40,177 bases of DNA from Flavobacteriales bacterium (lineage in GTDB: Bacteria; Bacteroidota; Bacteroidia; NS11-12g; UBA955). Below the pieces are notes generated by a model. That model was given only the letters and a program-made list of their open reading frames with translations. It ran no database searches and was not told the DNA's origin. Both the position numbers and the translations under genes were made by a program. Location: contig JAHEMG010000009.1 of assembly GCA_024643755.1 (NCBI GenBank), positions 1-40,177 of the forward strand. Reading direction: 5' to 3'. Shown here one piece after another: positions 1-11,000 of the stretch. Positions within the stretch are counted from its first letter, which is position 1. The number at the start of each line of letters is the position of its first letter.

Positions 1-2
1 CT

Positions 3-1680
<1,678 letters not shown>

Positions 1681-1789
1681 GCACACAACACGGTTAGGGC
1701 GCTTCAGCACGCTGGAAAAGCCCTCAAATTTGTGAAAAACTTGGTATAAACTTCGTGGTGATCACGCCGGAATTGGGCGATAGATCCCC

Positions 1790-1797
1790 TAATTTTG
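1790..1797 (+). promoter_or_regulatory. -7 box TAATTTTG of purH
   Basis: Perfect match to the Bacteroidota -7 consensus TAnnTTTG, followed by only four bases (cgcc) before the GTG start of purH. Transcription would begin at or next to the start codon, so the mRNA is predicted to be leaderless. No TTG -33 element sits at the usual spacing. Confidence 0.6.
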
Positions 1798-1801
1798 CGC
1801 C

Positions 1802-3301
1802 GTGAATTCACCCATTCAATCTGCATTAATTTCTGTTTTTTACAAAGACGGATTAGATAAGATCGTACAAGCACTGCACGAAAAAAACGTAACCCTTTAT
1901 TCAACCGGCGGAACGCGCAAGTTCATTGAAGACATGGGCATCCCCTGCGTTGCGGTAGAAGACATCACCGGCTACCCTTCTATCTTGGGCGGTCGCGTAA
2001 AAACGTTACACCCCAAAGTGTTTGGCGGTATTTTGGCACGTCGCGAATTGGATCAAGACATGCAGGAAATCGCCCAGTACGAAATTCCGCTCTATGATTT
2101 GGTCATGGTGGATTTGTACCCCTTTGCAGAAACTGTGGCAGCGGGTGGCAGCGAGGCGGATATCATTGAGAAAATCGACATTGGCGGTGTTTCATTGATT
2201 CGTGCCGGTGCTAAAAACCACGCACACACCACCATCATCGCCCACAAAAACGAATACGCCTCTTTTCTCGAAGCCTTCAATAATGGCAATGGCAGTTTAA
2301 GTCTCGCCCAACGCAAGGCTTTTGCTGGTAAAGCGTTCGCGGTGACTGCAGAATACGATGGCATGATCGCCAACTGGTTCGCTGGGAACAAATCATACAC
2401 CCTGCGCTACGGAGAAAACCCACACCAAAAGGGTTATTTCAACGGAAACCTGGAGGCCATGTTCACCAAACACCAAGGCAAAGAACTGTCTTACAACAAC
2501 TTACTCGACGTTGATAGCGCCGTTTGCTTGTTGAATGAATTCGATAAAAATGATGGTGCCACGTTTGTCATCATCAAACACAACAATGCCTGTGGAGTAG
2601 CCACGCGCTCAACCGTGTTAGACGCATGGAAAACAGCCTTGGCCTGTGACCCAGTTAGTGCTTTCGGTGGCATTTTGGCCACAAACGCAAAAGTAGACTT
2701 AGCCACTGCTACAGAAATCAACCAGTTGTTTTTTGAAGTATTGATCGCTCCAGCGTACGATGCCGATGCGCTTGCCCTGTTGCAAGGAAAAACCAACCGC
2801 ATTGTATTGGAGACCACCGGAGAAATCCAACTGAATCCCAACATGGTGAGAACTGCGTTGAACGGACAGTTGATCCAAGATCGCGATAGCATTACCGAAA
2901 CCAAAGCAAACATGACGGCAGTAACCGAAGTGTTGCCCACAGAATCGCAACTGCACGACCTTGAATTCGCCTTGAAATTGGTGAAACAAACCAAAAGCAA
3001 TACCATTGTATTGGTGAAGAACCAACAGTTGTTGGCCAGCGGAACCGGACAAACATCTCGGGTAGATGCATTGCAGCAAGCCATCGAAAAAGCCAATCGC
3101 TTTGGTTTTGAACTCGAAGGTGCAGTGATGGCCAGCGATGCTTTCTTCCCTTTCCCAGACTGCGTAGAGATTGCTGACAAGTCGGGCATCCAAGCCGTGG
3201 TTCAGCCCGGTGGCAGTATCAAAGACCAATTGTCGATTGATTATTGCAACGCCAACGGCATGACCATGCTAATCACCGGTGTTCGTCATTTCAAACACTA
3301 G
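1802..3301 (+). CDS. purH: Bifunctional AICAR formyltransferase / IMP cyclohydrolase PurH
   Basis: PurH catalyses the last two steps of de novo purine synthesis: formylation of AICAR and ring closure to IMP. The 499 residues match the family length. The N-terminal IMP cyclohydrolase domain shows the MGS-like fold start IQSALISVFYKDGL, YSTGGTRKFIED and GGRVKTLHPKVFGGIL. The C-terminal transformylase domain shows the LRYGENPHQKG and KHNNACGVA signatures and ends GVRHFKH. The start is a GTG at 1802, supported by a TAATTTTG box four bases upstream and by the family N-terminus; no ATG is available before the conserved region. It is followed by pyrD on the same strand after about 50-130 bases depending on the pyrD start. 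Confidence 0.96.
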   Translation: MNSPIQSALISVFYKDGLDKIVQALHEKNVTLYSTGGTRKFIEDMGIPCVAVEDITGYPSILGGRVKTLHPKVFGGILARRELDQDMQEIAQYEIPLYDLVMVDLYPFAETVAAGGSEADIIEKIDIGGVSLIRAGAKNHAHTTIIAHKNEYASFLEAFNNGNGSLSLAQRKAFAGKAFAVTAEYDGMIANWFAGNKSYTLRYGENPHQKGYFNGNLEAMFTKHQGKELSYNNLLDVDSAVCLLNEFDKNDGATFVIIKHNNACGVATRSTVLDAWKTALACDPVSAFGGILATNAKVDLATATEINQLFFEVLIAPAYDADALALLQGKTNRIVLETTGEIQLNPNMVRTALNGQLIQDRDSITETKANMTAVTEVLPTESQLHDLEFALKLVKQTKSNTIVLVKNQQLLASGTGQTSRVDALQQAIEKANRFGFELEGAVMASDAFFPFPDCVEIADKSGIQAVVQPGGSIKDQLSIDYCNANGMTMLITGVRHFKH

Positions 3302-3323
3302 GCAACAATTCTAAAGTTTTAAC

Positions 3324-3344
3324 TATCTTTATACTATAATTTCA
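3324..3344 (+). promoter_or_regulatory. Possible pyrD promoter with two overlapping -7-like boxes
   Basis: The AT-rich gap after purH contains TATCTTTA (3324-3331) and TAATTTCA (3337-3344), each one or two changes from TAnnTTTG. The second lies seven bases before an in-frame TTG at 3352. Either could drive pyrD independently of purH. Confidence 0.35.
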
Positions 3345-3429
3345 CAGCGCCTTGTCACAACGACCTACCCCCGTGCCTGACGTTCCGATGGAATTGGATG
3401 AAAACATTGATGTAAACATTTCAAGTCCG

Positions 3430-4440
3430 ATGTACAACCTGGTAAAAACCATCATGTTTTTCATGTCGCCCGAAGTGGCCCATGAATTTGCCATGAAAGG
3501 ATTATCTTGGGTACTGAAAACACCCGTCATTGGTCCCTGGTTTAAAAAATCATGCGTGCCCGCCAACGGAAAACCCATTCAGGTTTGTGGCATTGAATTC
3601 CCAAATGGATTGGGATTGGCAGCAGGATTCGACAAAAATGCCAAATGGTTGCATCAACTCAAAGACTTGGGATTCGGCCACGTTGAGGTAGGCACCGTAA
3701 CACCCGTGGCACAGCCCGGCAATCCCGCACCACGCTTATTCCGTTTGCCGGAAGACAAAGCCCTCATCAACCGCATGGGATTCAACAATGACGGGGTTGA
3801 CGCCATGGTAGAGCGATTGAAAGCCCGTCCTTCTGGCTTGATCGTGGGAGGCAACATCGGAAAGAACAAAAATACACCCAATGAAAATGCGGTTGACGAT
3901 TATGTGATTGCATTCACCAAATTGTACGACCATGTTGATTACATCGCGGTGAATATTTCATCGCCCAATACGCCTGGACTTCGTGATTTGCAAGAAGACA
4001 GTTTCATCACTAGTTTGTTTGAGCAACTTCAAGCCCTGCGCAGCGAACGCGAAACTTGGAAGCCCATTTTCTTGAAAATAGCCCCGGATTTTCACCAAAA
4101 TCAAATCAAAGAGTTGGTAAAAACCATCAAAAAAGCCAAAGTCGATGGTGTCATTGCTACCAACACAACCATTTCAAGAGATGGTTTGAGAACCGACAAA
4201 AAAACCATTCAGAACATTGGGGCGGGCGGATTAAGTGGAAAACCAGTTTATGAAGCGTCAAACACCGTTTTGGGATTTTTAGCCATGGAACTCGGCGGAA
4301 ATATTCCTTTGATTGGCGTGGGTGGTGTCTTTTCAAAAAGCGACTACAACGCAAAAATCTCTCGCGGGGCCAGCTTGGTACAAGTCTACACCGGCTTCAT
4401 TTATGTGGGTCCGCGGATTGTGAGAAAAATCCTATCTTAG
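3430..4440 (+). CDS. pyrD: Quinone-dependent dihydroorotate dehydrogenase (class 2)
   Basis: PyrD oxidises dihydroorotate to orotate in pyrimidine synthesis, using FMN and passing electrons to membrane quinone. The sequence has the class 2 N-terminal membrane-association helices (MYNLVKTIMFFMSPEVAHEF), the FMN-site segments NGLGLAAGFDKNAKW and RMGFNNDG, NISSPNTPGLRDLQ, the lysine strand IFLKIAPDF, TNTTISRDG and the final GGVFSKSDYNAKISRGASLVQVYTGFIY. The ATG at 3430 gives 336 residues, the usual class 2 length, and begins exactly where family members begin. Alternatives are ATG 3388 (350 residues) and TTG 3352 (362 residues); the latter has a -7-like box seven bases upstream, so the true start is uncertain. 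Confidence 0.93.
   Translation: MYNLVKTIMFFMSPEVAHEFAMKGLSWVLKTPVIGPWFKKSCVPANGKPIQVCGIEFPNGLGLAAGFDKNAKWLHQLKDLGFGHVEVGTVTPVAQPGNPAPRLFRLPEDKALINRMGFNNDGVDAMVERLKARPSGLIVGGNIGKNKNTPNENAVDDYVIAFTKLYDHVDYIAVNISSPNTPGLRDLQEDSFITSLFEQLQALRSERETWKPIFLKIAPDFHQNQIKELVKTIKKAKVDGVIATNTTISRDGLRTDKKTIQNIGAGGLSGKPVYEASNTVLGFLAMELGGNIPLIGVGGVFSKSDYNAKISRGASLVQVYTGFIYVGPRIVRKILS
4433..4440 (+). promoter_or_regulatory. Possible -7 box TATCTTAG before the nuclease gene
   Basis: TATCTTAG differs from TAnnTTTG at one position, contains the pyrD stop codon TAG, and sits six bases before the nuclease ATG. This fits the close-spaced pattern seen elsewhere in the window, but read-through from pyrD is equally possible. 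Confidence 0.3.
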
Positions 4441-4446
4441 CGGGGC

Positions 4447-5241
4447 ATGCAGCCCAAAAAATCAAAAACGCGCCTTGGATTATGGGCCATCGCGCTGTTG
4501 CTCATCCTGCCCTCATTTAGACCGCACAGTACTTTTTCAGTGCAATCTACCAACACTCCCAGCTGGGGATGTCCACTGCTCAACCCTGGTGAGAAAATCA
4601 CCAAGCATAGTGCCTACAGTGTTTCCTACAACCACAAACACATGCAAGCCAATTGGGTGGCCTACGAACTAAAACTGTCCAACACACAGGGATTGGCAGA
4701 ACGCGAAAGTCGGTTCATCGTTGACCCCATCATCCTCCCCCATACCGCAAGAACAGAAGATTACACCAAATCTGGTTTTGATCGCGGACATTTGGCGCCG
4801 GCGGCCGACATGAAATATTCTAGCCAAGCGATGGCGGAATCCTTTTACACCAGCAATATATCGCCCCAACGTCCAGGACTAAATCGCGGCATCTGGAAAT
4901 TACTGGAAGAAAAAATCCGGGATTGGGCCCCTGCTAACCATCCACTTTTTATCGTTACCGGACCTGTCCTCACCGACACCCTCACCCAGTTCATTGGTCG
5001 ATACAACCGAATTTCTGTGCCAAAGCGATTCTACAAAGTGGTCTTGGATACGGCTCAACCTGCCAGGGCGATTGGATTCGTGTTTAGCAACATCGGATCG
5101 TCTTTGCCTTTGACTCATTTTGCGTTAAGCATCGATGCCGTAGAGAAAATTACTGGTCGCGACTTCTTTCCCAACCTGATCGACACTCGCGAAGCAACCA
5201 TTGAAAAAAGTGTGCAACTGCAACGCTGGAATTTTGAATAA
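4447..5241 (+). CDS. Secreted DNA/RNA non-specific endonuclease (NucA/EndoG family)
   Basis: A 264-residue protein of the beta-beta-alpha metal nuclease superfamily that cleaves DNA and RNA with Mg2+. The hallmark DRGH motif is at residues 112-115 with the general-base His115, inside the longer signature KSGFDRGHLAPAADM. The downstream NISPQ...LNRGIW stretch (about 137-150) supplies the metal-binding asparagine. Residues 11-22 form a hydrophobic signal or anchor segment, so it acts in the periplasm or outside, probably in nucleic acid scavenging. It starts six bases after the pyrD stop and converges on the unknown secreted protein gene, ending 21 bases from it. Confidence 0.92.
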   Translation: MQPKKSKTRLGLWAIALLLILPSFRPHSTFSVQSTNTPSWGCPLLNPGEKITKHSAYSVSYNHKHMQANWVAYELKLSNTQGLAERESRFIVDPIILPHTARTEDYTKSGFDRGHLAPAADMKYSSQAMAESFYTSNISPQRPGLNRGIWKLLEEKIRDWAPANHPLFIVTGPVLTDTLTQFIGRYNRISVPKRFYKVVLDTAQPARAIGFVFSNIGSSLPLTHFALSIDAVEKITGRDFFPNLIDTREATIEKSVQLQRWNFE

Positions 5242-5262
5242 TTGTTGCTGAGGCAAATTGCA

Positions 5263-5865
5263 TCAAACGCCCATACTCCAGGCAACCTCATTCACCCAAT
5301 AGCCCTTACCATCGATCCACCAGAGCTGGAACGACAATATATATTTCAGCTTTTTGTATTTCACGGTATAATCATATTTGGTGATACCGTCGCCAGCCAC
5401 ACTCACAGTAATGCGCGGCCTTGGCACCACCTCCGCCATTTTGAAATTCACCTTACTCTGCTTCATTTTGAGCTGGGTTTTCAATAGCGATTTTTTGAAT
5501 TTAAACTGATACGTAAGCCAAGTACCCTCCACCACTTGCTTCATGGTGGTGGTATCGTGTGATCGCCATTGTTTGATAAACTCCGCTTTGCTTACGTACC
5601 CCAAATTCATGCTGGGCTTTTTCATCAACAACCAGGCAATCAGGGTATCCAAGGCTTGCTCTTTGGTTGAAAAATAAAAGGGAATGGTATCGGTAGTATT
5701 GGCTGGGGCCACCGCAGTATCAACAGCACCTACCCCAACAGGAGCGATAAATGGTGTCCGCGAAAATTCCGACGATTTGCCAACCGCAGGAGAAAAACAC
5801 ATCGAAAAGAAAAAAAGCAGGATTAACCAAATTCCGATACGACCTTTGCTGTGCTTCACCATCAT
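5263..5865 (-). CDS. Secreted protein of unknown function
   Basis: A 200-residue protein I do not recognise. Residues 9-29 form a strong signal peptide ([20 protein letters not shown]). A low-complexity linker (about 38-60) leads into a lysine-rich, probably beta-rich C-terminal part with a repeated-looking [19 protein letters not shown] patch and the ending [17 protein letters not shown]. No catalytic motif is visible. Two adjacent ATG codons are possible starts; the first has a perfect TACTTTTG box seven bases upstream. The gene is divergent from the YyaL-like gene, with 32 bases between them, and convergent with the nuclease. Confidence 0.75.
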   Translation of the reverse strand: MMVKHSKGRIGIWLILLFFFSMCFSPAVGKSSEFSRTPFIAPVGVGAVDTAVAPANTTDTIPFYFSTKEQALDTLIAWLLMKKPSMNLGYVSKAEFIKQWRSHDTTTMKQVVEGTWLTYQFKFKKSLLKTQLKMKQSKVNFKMAEVVPRPRITVSVAGDGITKYDYTVKYKKLKYILSFQLWWIDGKGYWVNEVAWSMGV

Positions 5866-5872
5866 GCTGTAG

Positions 5873-5880
5873 CAAAAGTA
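5873..5880 (-). promoter_or_regulatory. -7 box TACTTTTG of the 5865 minus-strand gene
   Basis: Perfect TAnnTTTG on the minus strand, seven bases before the ATG at 5865. Predicts a leaderless or near-leaderless transcript. Confidence 0.55.
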
Positions 5881-5897
5881 CGTTAACCCACCAAAAA

Positions 5898-7949
5898 ATG
5901 TCGCATCGCCCTACCCAAAACCCAGGCAATCTCAACCAAGATTCCAACGAGCCCAATCGCTTGATCTTATCGAACAGTCCATACTTGCTACAACACGCCT
6001 ACAACCCGGTGGATTGGCAAGAATGGGGCGATGCAGCATGGGCGCAAGCCACAGCAGAAAACAAATTGGTTTTGGTGAGCATTGGCTACAGCACTTGTCA
6101 TTGGTGCCATGTGATGGAGCATGAGAGTTTCGAGGACTATGAAACCGCCGAAATCATGAACCAACATTTGGTGAGCATCAAAGTGGATCGGGAAGAACGT
6201 CCTGATATCGATATGATTTACATGGACGCTTGTCAGATCATGACTGGCAGAGGTGGTTGGCCTTTGAACGTGGTTTGTTTGCCAAACATGCAACCCATTT
6301 ATGCGGGTACCTATTTCCCAAAGGAGCAATGGCAGCAGGTAATTTTACAATTGGCAGATGTCTACAAAACCGAGCCAGAGAAGGCCGTTGACTATGCCCA
6401 ACGCATTCAAGAAAAAATCCAGCAAATCAATCGTTGGGAACAGGGCGATCGGATTACTCGAGCCCAATTAATGGGCTTGTTTGAGACTTTGGCGGAACAA
6501 TTGGATTGGCAAGAAGGCGGTCCGAATCGTGCCCCAAAATTTCCATTGCCGGGTCAGTATGAATTTATTTTAGACCATCACTTACTCACCGAGGGCGAGG
6601 CGGCGAAGGATTATCTGCATTTGAGTTTGCTTAAGATGAGCCATGGCGGCATTTACGACACCCTTCGCGGTGGATTTTGCAGATACAGCACCGACGCATT
6701 GTGGTTTGCGCCGCATTTTGAAAAGATGCTGTACGACAATGCCCAGTTGATTTCTCTGTATGCGCGGGCTTTTGCATGGTCGGATGCGCCGTTATACAAA
6801 ACCATTGTGGAGGAGTGCTTGAATTTCTGTGACAACGAACTAAGACTGAGCGATGGTAGTGCGGGGTTTGGCAGTGCGTTGGATGCCGACAGCGAGGGCA
6901 TGGAGGGCAAGTACTATGTATTCACGCAGCAGGAGTTGGAGACGTTGTTATCGGAGGAGGATATGGCATTGGCCACGGTACAATTCGGGTTAAAGGCGGA
7001 GGGAAACTGGGAGCATGGGTATAACATTTTGCACCAGCCGTTGGCACCGTTACAGGTGATGGAGGCCACGGGACTAGCGGCCGGAGATTATTTGGAGCGA
7101 TTAAAACGAATCAAAGCAACATTAAAGAGATATCAGGATTCGCGGATAAGGCCGGGATTTGACGACAAGGCGATAGGCAGTTGGAACGCTTTGCAGATAA
7201 AAGCCATGGCGGATGCCAGTTTTTATCTGCAAAGCGAAAATTTTGCCCAAGCGGCCGCGGCAGCGGCCGCTTGGGCGTGGGACACCTTTTGGAAAACCGA
7301 CACCCTATACCGCATCCACAGAAAAGGAAAAACACAGATTCATGGATTCCTTGAAGACTATGCCTATTTCTGCGATGCCCTCATCGCCCTGTATCGCGTT
7401 AGCAGAAAAGCAGAGCACCTGGATCAAGCCGAAATACTATTGACTCGAGCCGTTGAACTATTCTACGACCCCAGTACGCAACAGCTGTCATTCACACCCA
7501 AGAACGGCGAGGCGCTATTTTTCAGAAAAAGCGATTTGAACGACGATGTAACACCATCACCCAATGCGGTTCTAGCCATGTGCCTATACCAGCTTGGTCA
7601 GTATCGCCACAAGACAGAATACACCGAACTCTCTCATACGCTGATTGCACAGGTTTCCAAAACGATGATTCAAAGTCCTGGATGGTACTTCCATTGGTGT
7701 CGACTGGCCCAAGCACAAACCCTGGGCGGTTGCCATGTAACGTTTTATGAAAATGAGCAGGGCGGTTGGACATCCAGCGAGGTGCTAGCCCTCATGAAAC
7801 ACCTACCCTCTTGGGCATTGGTGGAATACGAAAAAACCAGCAAACCCAGACACATTGTGATTTGCAGCGGCCAACATTGTATGCCAGCAGTAGAAACCAT
7901 TGACCAAGCACTTGAAATTGCCCTAGACAGTTGTAGACTGATAGAATAA
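5898..7949 (+). CDS. Thioredoxin-domain protein of the YyaL / SPATA20 (DUF255) family
   Basis: A 683-residue protein of a conserved family whose biochemical role is poorly defined. It begins with a DUF255 thioredoxin-like domain carrying [19 protein letters not shown], then [14 protein letters not shown] with the redox-type CHWC motif near residues 68-71, [11 protein letters not shown] and GGWPLNV. The rest resembles an alpha/alpha toroid glycosidase-like domain ([38 protein letters not shown]). The open frame extends upstream to 5751, but ATG 5898 places the start just before the family N-terminus and avoids overlap with the divergent gene. Residues about 450-460 are an alanine run encoded by a perfect GC-rich palindrome at 7245-7276. 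Confidence 0.93.
   Translation: MSHRPTQNPGNLNQDSNEPNRLILSNSPYLLQHAYNPVDWQEWGDAAWAQATAENKLVLVSIGYSTCHWCHVMEHESFEDYETAEIMNQHLVSIKVDREERPDIDMIYMDACQIMTGRGGWPLNVVCLPNMQPIYAGTYFPKEQWQQVILQLADVYKTEPEKAVDYAQRIQEKIQQINRWEQGDRITRAQLMGLFETLAEQLDWQEGGPNRAPKFPLPGQYEFILDHHLLTEGEAAKDYLHLSLLKMSHGGIYDTLRGGFCRYSTDALWFAPHFEKMLYDNAQLISLYARAFAWSDAPLYKTIVEECLNFCDNELRLSDGSAGFGSALDADSEGMEGKYYVFTQQELETLLSEEDMALATVQFGLKAEGNWEHGYNILHQPLAPLQVMEATGLAAGDYLERLKRIKATLKRYQDSRIRPGFDDKAIGSWNALQIKAMADASFYLQSENFAQAAAAAAAWAWDTFWKTDTLYRIHRKGKTQIHGFLEDYAYFCDALIALYRVSRKAEHLDQAEILLTRAVELFYDPSTQQLSFTPKNGEALFFRKSDLNDDVTPSPNAVLAMCLYQLGQYRHKTEYTELSHTLIAQVSKTMIQSPGWYFHWCRLAQAQTLGGCHVTFYENEQGGWTSSEVLALMKHLPSWALVEYEKTSKPRHIVICSGQHCMPAVETIDQALEIALDSCRLIE
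7245..7276. repeat. Intragenic GC-rich inverted repeat A (in the YyaL-like gene)
   Basis: Perfect 14-base arms GCCCAAGCGGCCGC (7245-7258) and GCGGCCGCTTGGGC (7263-7276) around a GGCA loop. It lies wholly inside the coding sequence, encodes an alanine-rich stretch, keeps the frame and has no T-run after it, so it does not look like a terminator. Strong enough to fold in DNA or mRNA. Confidence 0.85.
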
Positions 7950-8010
7950 CGCACTTTTGTTTAGTGCTATGGTGAATTTCCATAACTGAATGGTTGTTTT
8001 CAATGACACT

Positions 8011-8030
8011 GTTCAGACATATGTGTGAAC
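8011..8030. promoter_or_regulatory. 20-base near-palindrome, possible operator
   Basis: GTTCAGACAT-ATGTGTGAAC is a 20-base inverted repeat with a single mismatched pair, ending two bases before the TACTTTTG -7 box of the large T9SS gene. It covers the place where the -33 element would be and where an expected TTG is missing, so a transcription factor site is plausible. Confidence 0.4.
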
Positions 8031-8032
8031 GA

Positions 8033-8040
8033 TACTTTTG
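8033..8040 (+). promoter_or_regulatory. -7 box TACTTTTG of the large PKD/T9SS gene
   Basis: Perfect TAnnTTTG, 48 bases before the ATG at 8089, giving a leader of roughly 40 bases. No -33 TTG at normal spacing; the near-palindrome at 8011-8030 occupies that region. Confidence 0.55.
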
Positions 8041-8088
8041 TTGAAATGCAGTGAATGCATTGAAGCGAAAGAACCAATACTAACACAT

Positions 8089-11000
8089 ATGATAAAACAC
8101 TACAAACCAATTTTTCGTCGCAGCCGATTCTCCCGATTCGGCTTGTTGATCATGTTGAGTTGCATGGCAGGCTACGTTCAAGCACAATTGAGCGGAAGCT
8201 ACACCATCGACGCAACCAAAACTACTAGCGGCACCAACTATGCCAGCTGGTCGGCCTTTGCCTCCGCCATCGGCACCAGTGGTGTCAATGGCGCTGTGCG
8301 AGTAACTGTGATGACCGATGAAACTACCGCCAACGTGGTAACTTTCAACGCCATTACGGGGGCATCTTCTACAAACACCATCACCATTGATGGTAACGCA
8401 AAGCGCTTGTTATCGTCTTCGACCAACGAAGCCATTTTATTCAACGGAGCCGATTACGTAACGATGAGTAACTTGACCATTCAAAAAACCGGTACCGGAA
8501 CTGCCCAAACAGGTATTCGTTTCACCAACGCATCGGACTACAATACATTGAATGGACTCACCATTGAATTCACTGCGCAGACATCCTCCTCTACTGCCGG
8601 TGGTGCTTATATTGCGTTCGCTTCATCGCCTACGAGTTTAACCACCACTACTACCAGTCAAAATGGATCGTTCAACACCATTCGCAACTGTATGATGAGA
8701 ACGACCAACAGTGGCGCTCCTGGTCCAACTTTCGGTATTGTTGATCAACAGAGTACTTCTTTTTACACAAGTACGGCCAACAACAACACCTTTGAAGGAA
8801 ACACCATTCGCAACTTTTTCTTCTACGCGATCTACAACCGTTACACAAACGGTGAACAGTTCATCAACAACGATATCAGTCGTTTGGCGGCGAGCAGCAG
8901 CAGTCCTTGCAACACCACGTTATACGGCATTTGGACTTACTACACCTACGGAACCAACCGCTCAACTTCTTACAGAGGCAACAACTTCCATGACATGCCC
9001 TATGCAGGAGCAAGCGCGAGTTCAACGTCAAACTACATCAATACCTATTACACTTTGTTTGGTTGGTACTTATATGGATCTGCGACCAACCCGGTTATTT
9101 TCGATGGTAACACCACACGTAACGTTGTAGCCTATTCTCAGTTCTTCCATGCATATTTATATTATGCGTATGCAATCAACTTCCAAAACAACGTTGTAGA
9201 TAAAAACCAGTCCTACACCACCTCAGCAAATTACACCCACTGGATGTACTTTTGTTATGACAACAACGTAGTAAACAACCGAATCACCAACAACAGCTTC
9301 AACAATATGGGCTCTGGTGGTACTACGTATATTTTTTACAACTGGTACAACTACAACTCTGTTCGTAGTGTAAACGTTTGGGAAGATAACCGAATCGATA
9401 GTAACTCTTCTTCAGGAAACTTGTATACGACCTATTTGTATTACATGGGCTCAATGCGCGTTTCAAGAAATACGTTCACCAATAACCGCGGTGGAACCAC
9501 CACCGGCTTGTGGTATGGTTGGTTGATTTACTACCCAAACAACTTGTGGTTCAATAACAACTTGATTGCAAACAACTACGGTTATTTTGCGAACTACAAC
9601 ATTTACACCTACAATTTCAACTCGGGTTGGACAGCAGACATTAGGCAAAACACCATCCATACCAGACATTCTAACTACCAATTCCATTTTGCCTATGGCT
9701 ATTTGTTCCAAGAGATGAACTCCCGCTTCACCTTTGAAGGGAACATCATGGATGCCACATCAAATTACTACATTTACCCTGGTTATTTGAATTCTAATAC
9801 CGCCAATAATATCCAATCCGTTAATTTCAACTCTTGGTTGGTAAATGCACCCGGCGCTACCCAATTGTGGCGAGTAGGAACCTCTAACTACAACACCTAC
9901 AGCGGTTACAAGGGCGATGCAAAAGTGGGATCTGCTGAAAACTACACCAATCCACAGTGGGTTGATTTTGCGAAACTCGATATGCGCTCCAACGCGTTCG
10001 AAACCCAAAACAACAAGCCTACAAGTACTCTTTCAACAACCGACTTGAGCAAAAAGCCAAGAAATATTGGTCGCAGCGATCGCGGTGCATTGGAAAACTA
10101 CATGGACATCACAGCGACCAAGACATCATTTAGTTTGGCAAGCAGCGTTTGTGCCGGACATGAAACCACTGCTGACATCACCATTAAAAACACGTTTGTT
10201 GATACCATCTACAATTTCTTCGTGGCCTACAGCATCAATGGCAAAGCCACCCGCGAATTGGTAACCCAACGTATTTTACCAGGCGATTCCTTGTTGTACA
10301 AATTCAAAACACCTGTAGTTTTGGAAGTTGCCGGTCAAACTTCTGTTAAAATCTACTTGGACATCAACGACGATAATTCTCGTAACGATAGTTTCTCATT
10401 TAACACCTTGGTTAAACCTGCTCCAGGTGGTGGATTTTATGAGTTCTCAACCAAAACTACTACCCCAAATACAGCAATTTATCAGCGAGGCAAACCCAAT
10501 GATATTACTGTAATCAACCAACCCGTGATTTACGACGTTCGTGCACCACGCATTTACAGCAACAGCACCTACGGTACCGCTTCACCCAGCGATTGGTATG
10601 CAACCGTACAAGCGTATACCGCATCCGGCAAAGCCATCAGCGGCGCTACATTGACTCCTCCAAGCGGATCTACCAACTTGGAAGTACAATTCAAAACCGC
10701 GGATGCTGCTTTGGAAGACAGTTTGATTACTGTGGTCTTGAAAGTAACTGACAACAACAACGGTTGCGATACATTCATCCGCCGTCGTGTGTTGATCTAC
10801 CCTTCTATTACACCTGACTTTACCTTCCCTGCAAAAATTTGCAACGGCGATGAAGTATTGTTCACCAACACCTCTACTGTTCGCTCGGGAGCAATGGAAT
10901 TCTTCTGGAATTTTGGTACCGGTAGCGCAGCAGATACCTCAAATGCACCAGAACCTGTATTTGAATTCCCAAGTGCAGGCAAATTCAAAGTCACTTTGAC

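Noticed and set aside
1681-1801. Weak inverted repeat AGGGC...GCCCT after the DUF5522-like gene as a terminator
   Set aside because: Only five paired bases around a loop of about 19, with no T-run after it.
3352-3429. N-terminal extension of pyrD starting at TTG 3352 or ATG 3388
   Set aside because: Class 2 dihydroorotate dehydrogenases begin at the equivalent of ATG 3430, giving 336 residues. The extension is acidic and unlike the family. A -7-like box seven bases before TTG 3352 keeps it possible, so it is only noted.
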